Shown here one piece after another: positions 23,573 to 23,590 of a DNA stretch of 23,590 bases. The stretch is from an uncultured Oscillospiraceae bacterium (lineage in GTDB: Bacteria; Bacillota; Clostridia; Oscillospirales; Oscillospiraceae): the NCBI GenBank assembly GCA_900752285.1, contig CAADUW010000016.1:1-23590 (forward strand), in the 5' to 3' direction. Both the position numbers and the translations under genes were made by a program. Position 1 is the first letter of the stretch. Every line of letters begins with the position of its first letter. The notes beneath the pieces were generated by a model. That model worked only from the letters and a program-made list of their open reading frames with translations. It did not search any database and was not told the origin of the DNA.

Positions 23573-23578
23573 TTGACA
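23573..23578 (+). promoter_or_regulatory. -35 box of a promoter continuing past the right edge
   Basis: Perfect TTGACA, with the -10 element expected about 17 nt later, just outside the window. It probably drives the next plus-strand gene. Confidence 0.5.
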
Positions 23579-23590
23579 AATAGAGGAAAA

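Noticed and set aside
7290..23590. CRISPR arrays, tRNA genes, prophage or toxin-antitoxin modules
   Set aside because: Looked for and not found; all coding space is occupied by the ribosomal operon and its end.

Overview
The window comes from the chromosome of a fairly GC-rich member of the Bacillota, class Clostridia, probably the Oscillospiraceae/Ruminococcaceae group. The reasons are: strong AAGGAGG ribosome binding sites before almost every gene; near-consensus sigma-A promoters; the Gram-positive S10-spc-alpha gene order with rpsD between rpsK and rpoA; a KOW-domain gene between map and infA; and zinc-binding forms of S14, L24, L36 and adenylate kinase. No tRNA, rRNA, CRISPR array, prophage or complete insertion sequence is visible.

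Region 1 (1-3090, minus strand except the first ~130 bases). A DUF4349 lipoprotein, a DUF362 protein and a trimeric-type purine nucleoside phosphorylase run leftward from a promoter at 2958-2986. The far left end holds a plus-strand hairpin/T-run and a short stretch resembling the end of acetylglutamate kinase (argB), probably the edge or remnant of a convergent gene.

Region 2 (3037-7290, plus strand). A nucleoside salvage operon starts from a divergent promoter (TTGCAA, 17 nt, TATAAT): tdk, deoC, deoD, deoB, cdd and a PPC/DUF296 protein, closed by a strong terminator at 7259-7290. Together with the purine phosphorylase on the other strand these enzymes phosphorylate thymidine, deaminate cytidine, split purine nucleosides, and pass the (deoxy)ribose-1-phosphate through DeoB and DeoC into central carbon metabolism.

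Region 3 (7415-23417, plus strand). A perfect TTGACA / TATTAT promoter, a roughly 270-nt structured leader, then 32 co-directional genes: rpsJ-rplC-rplD-rplW-rplB-rpsS-rplV-rpsC-rplP-rpmC-rpsQ-rplN-rplX-rplE-rpsN-rpsH-rplF-rplR-rpsE-rpmD-rplO-secY-adk-map-KOW-infA-rpmJ-rpsM-rpsK-rpsD-rpoA-rplQ, ended by a terminator at 23382-23417. Most gaps are under 30 nt. Three are long and carry hairpins (rpsJ-rplC 114 nt, rpsN-rpsH 183 nt, rpsD-rpoA 79 nt); these and the rpsJ leader are the best candidates for undescribed autoregulatory RNA elements.

Region 4 (23418-23590). A dyad plus TATAAT followed about 50 nt later by a second terminator hairpin suggests a very short RNA, and a TTGACA near the right edge is probably the -35 of the next gene.

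Most of the window is core housekeeping DNA. I see no defence system or other clearly novel multi-gene system; the most interesting material is non-coding structure within the ribosomal operon and small variations in individual proteins.
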